6,675 nt of DNA from CAXGUU01 sp964012875 (GTDB lineage Bacteria > Pseudomonadota > Gammaproteobacteria > Ga0077536). The DNA lies in assembly GCA_964012875.1 (NCBI GenBank), contig CAXGUU010000186.1, positions 1 through 6,675 on the forward strand, given 5' to 3'. Below are positions 6,011 to 6,675 of this stretch, piece after piece; position 1 is the first letter of the stretch, and the number at the start of each line of letters is the position of its first letter. A program made the position numbers and the translations under genes. The notes below the pieces were generated by a model. That model was given only the letters and a program-made list of their open reading frames with translations, had not been told where the DNA came from and did no database searches.

Positions 6011-6460
6011 TCAACGAGCATTCCACATCTGTACGACATCTGCCATTCCGATTGTTGCTTCGACGTTGTTATTGTCATCCATAATGTCGAACAGTTCAGT
6101 GGCACCGTGTCCACGCACGCTGTAGAAAACAATCGCTCCTTCCGGACCACCGCCTTCACTGTGGCAGTCGTCGCGCTTGCCGCGGTAGTAGCGGCCGGCC
6201 GGGCGGACCTCCCTGACGGAACCGTCGGTTTCGTACATGCGCAGTTCGCCTTGAATGATGAACATATTCGTTTGTGCAATGTGATTGTGGATTGCTACTT
6301 TTTCATTCGGTTCAAAGCGCACGATCAGGTCGACAATTTCGCGCGCCTCGTCAACTTCAAGGAGCGCCAGCTCCAGGTGTTGAAGGCCGGCAAACGGCTG
6401 CCAGGCAATTTGGCTGTCATCGAAACTGAAGGTGGGTGTAGCGGCATTTACGGCAGCCAT
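6011..6460 (-). CDS. Small cupin protein with three-histidine metal site, Dke1-like
   Basis: A single-domain cupin of 149 residues. The first cupin motif has H58-N-H60 followed by Q63/T64 where many cupins carry glutamate, then GELRMYETDG (71-80). The second motif supplies H100 (DDCHSEGG). The set H58/H60/H100 has the same spacing as the iron ligands I recall for acetylacetone dioxygenase Dke1 (His62, His64, His104). The C-terminal DIMDDNNNVEATIGMADVVQMW resembles the end of Dke1 (IDDNGKVIASIGWAEAQGAW), and Dke1 is also about 150 residues. The relation is therefore likely, but the substrate is unknown and a binding-only role is possible. The frame is open to 6553. The ATG at 6460 is preferred because GGGGAG lies 7 bases upstream and the extra residues look like non-coding translation. 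It precedes the OYE-type gene by 34 bases. Confidence 0.82.
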   Translation of the reverse strand: MAAVNAATPTFSFDDSQIAWQPFAGLQHLELALLEVDEAREIVDLIVRFEPNEKVAIHNHIAQTNMFIIQGELRMYETDGSVREVRPAGRYYRGKRDDCHSEGGGPEGAIVFYSVRGHGATELFDIMDDNNNVEATIGMADVVQMWNAR

Positions 6461-6492
6461 GTCGGGACTCCCCTGTCGGTCAAGGTTACGAA

Positions 6493-6498
6493 AGTATA
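6493..6498 (-). promoter_or_regulatory. Possible -10 element ahead of the cupin gene
   Basis: TATACT reading leftward would start transcription near 6486, about 25 bases before the cupin ATG. No convincing -35 hexamer is visible at 16-18 bases, and no TGATCC-N18-TAA promoter is present here, so this is tentative. Confidence 0.3.
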
Positions 6499-6531
6499 CG
6501 ACCCGCGGCGCGCATCGCCTATCAGAATCAG

Positions 6532-6558
6532 GCCGGATACGAGTGATCAACATCCGGC
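6532..6558. repeat. Inverted repeat between the cupin and ppiC genes
   Basis: GCCGGAT (6532-6538) and ATCCGGC (6552-6558) are perfect 7-bp inverted copies around a 13-base centre that includes the palindrome TGATCA. It sits in the divergent intergenic region (6461-6638) and could be an operator or a chance hairpin. The rest of that region shows nothing else that I can support. Confidence 0.35.
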
Positions 6559-6638
6559 AAATCGGTTATCGTTAGGCTTTGCGAGGGCAATATCGTGCTC
6601 GCGTTTTCTTACGATTAAACAAACACTAAGGAATGATC

Positions 6639-6675
6639 ATGGCTCAAGCTACAGCCCGCCACATACTGGTTGATT
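6639..6675 (+). CDS. ppiC: Start of a PpiC-like parvulin peptidyl-prolyl isomerase
   Basis: Only 12 codons are present before the window ends: MAQATARHILVD. The A-x-A-R-H-I-L-V opening is characteristic of small cytoplasmic parvulins such as PpiC, which begin directly with the catalytic domain (A.ALHILV in E. coli). An AAGGA ribosome site (6628-6632) sits 6 bases before the ATG at 6639; an in-frame ATG at 6633 is too close to that site. The gene is divergent from the cupin/OYE unit and has no evident functional tie to it. The call rests on a very short stretch. Confidence 0.6.
   Translation, partial: MAQATARHILVD

Noticed and set aside
6544..6549. TGATCA as a possible RpoE -35 for the cupin or ppiC gene
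   Set aside because: At 18 bases the -10 position reads CTGATA leftward and ATCGTT rightward (no TAA core), and the -35 box differs in its last base.
6005..6673. Long rightward open frame of 222 codons
   Set aside because: It lies antisense to the cupin gene, then crosses the divergent promoter region and the ppiC start in a different frame. It has no recognisable domain or ribosome site.

Overview
The window is a compact, moderately GC-rich proteobacterial segment. It is probably from a gammaproteobacterium, judging from the ECF11-type RpoE/ChrR pair and the PpiC-like gene start at the right edge; this taxonomic call is inference. It looks like ordinary chromosome: no mobile element, tRNA/rRNA gene or CRISPR array was seen.

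Left half (1-3751): two divergent transcription units arranged around a short intergenic region. Rightward is a sigma factor gene followed by its ChrR-type zinc anti-sigma gene, overlapping by ATGA. This is the classical singlet-oxygen sensing pair. Leftward are three tightly packed genes: a flavin-dependent oxidoreductase of the COG2907 type, a DUF1365 protein, and the N-terminal part of a cyclopropane-fatty-acid-synthase-like methyltransferase that runs off the left edge. From memory of Rhodobacter sphaeroides work, homologues of these three (UfaD, UfaO, UfaM) make methylated furan fatty acids, membrane lipids that scavenge singlet oxygen, under RpoE control. The intergenic region holds two near-consensus ECF11 promoters pointing away from each other, TGATCC-N18-TAAAAG leftward and TGATCC-N18-TAATGA rightward. 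Their -35 boxes are the arms of one perfect 9-bp inverted repeat. The regulator and the pathway therefore appear to be switched on together.

Right half (3752-6675): a leftward two-gene unit that converges on chrR. The first gene encodes a small three-histidine cupin resembling acetylacetone dioxygenase Dke1. The second encodes a 675-residue Old-Yellow-Enzyme-type oxidoreductase fused to an FAD/NAD(P)-binding half, whose iron-sulfur motif lacks one of the four usual cysteines. The two units are separated by a 197-bp convergent spacer with hairpins. At the right edge a divergent rightward gene begins, probably ppiC (parvulin prolyl isomerase).

Working model: light-generated singlet oxygen releases RpoE from ChrR, and RpoE turns on its own operon and the ufa-like operon. 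The cupin/OYE unit may be unrelated. It could also act on enedione or diketone products that form when furan lipids are oxidised, but no RpoE-type promoter was seen in front of it, so that link is a hypothesis.
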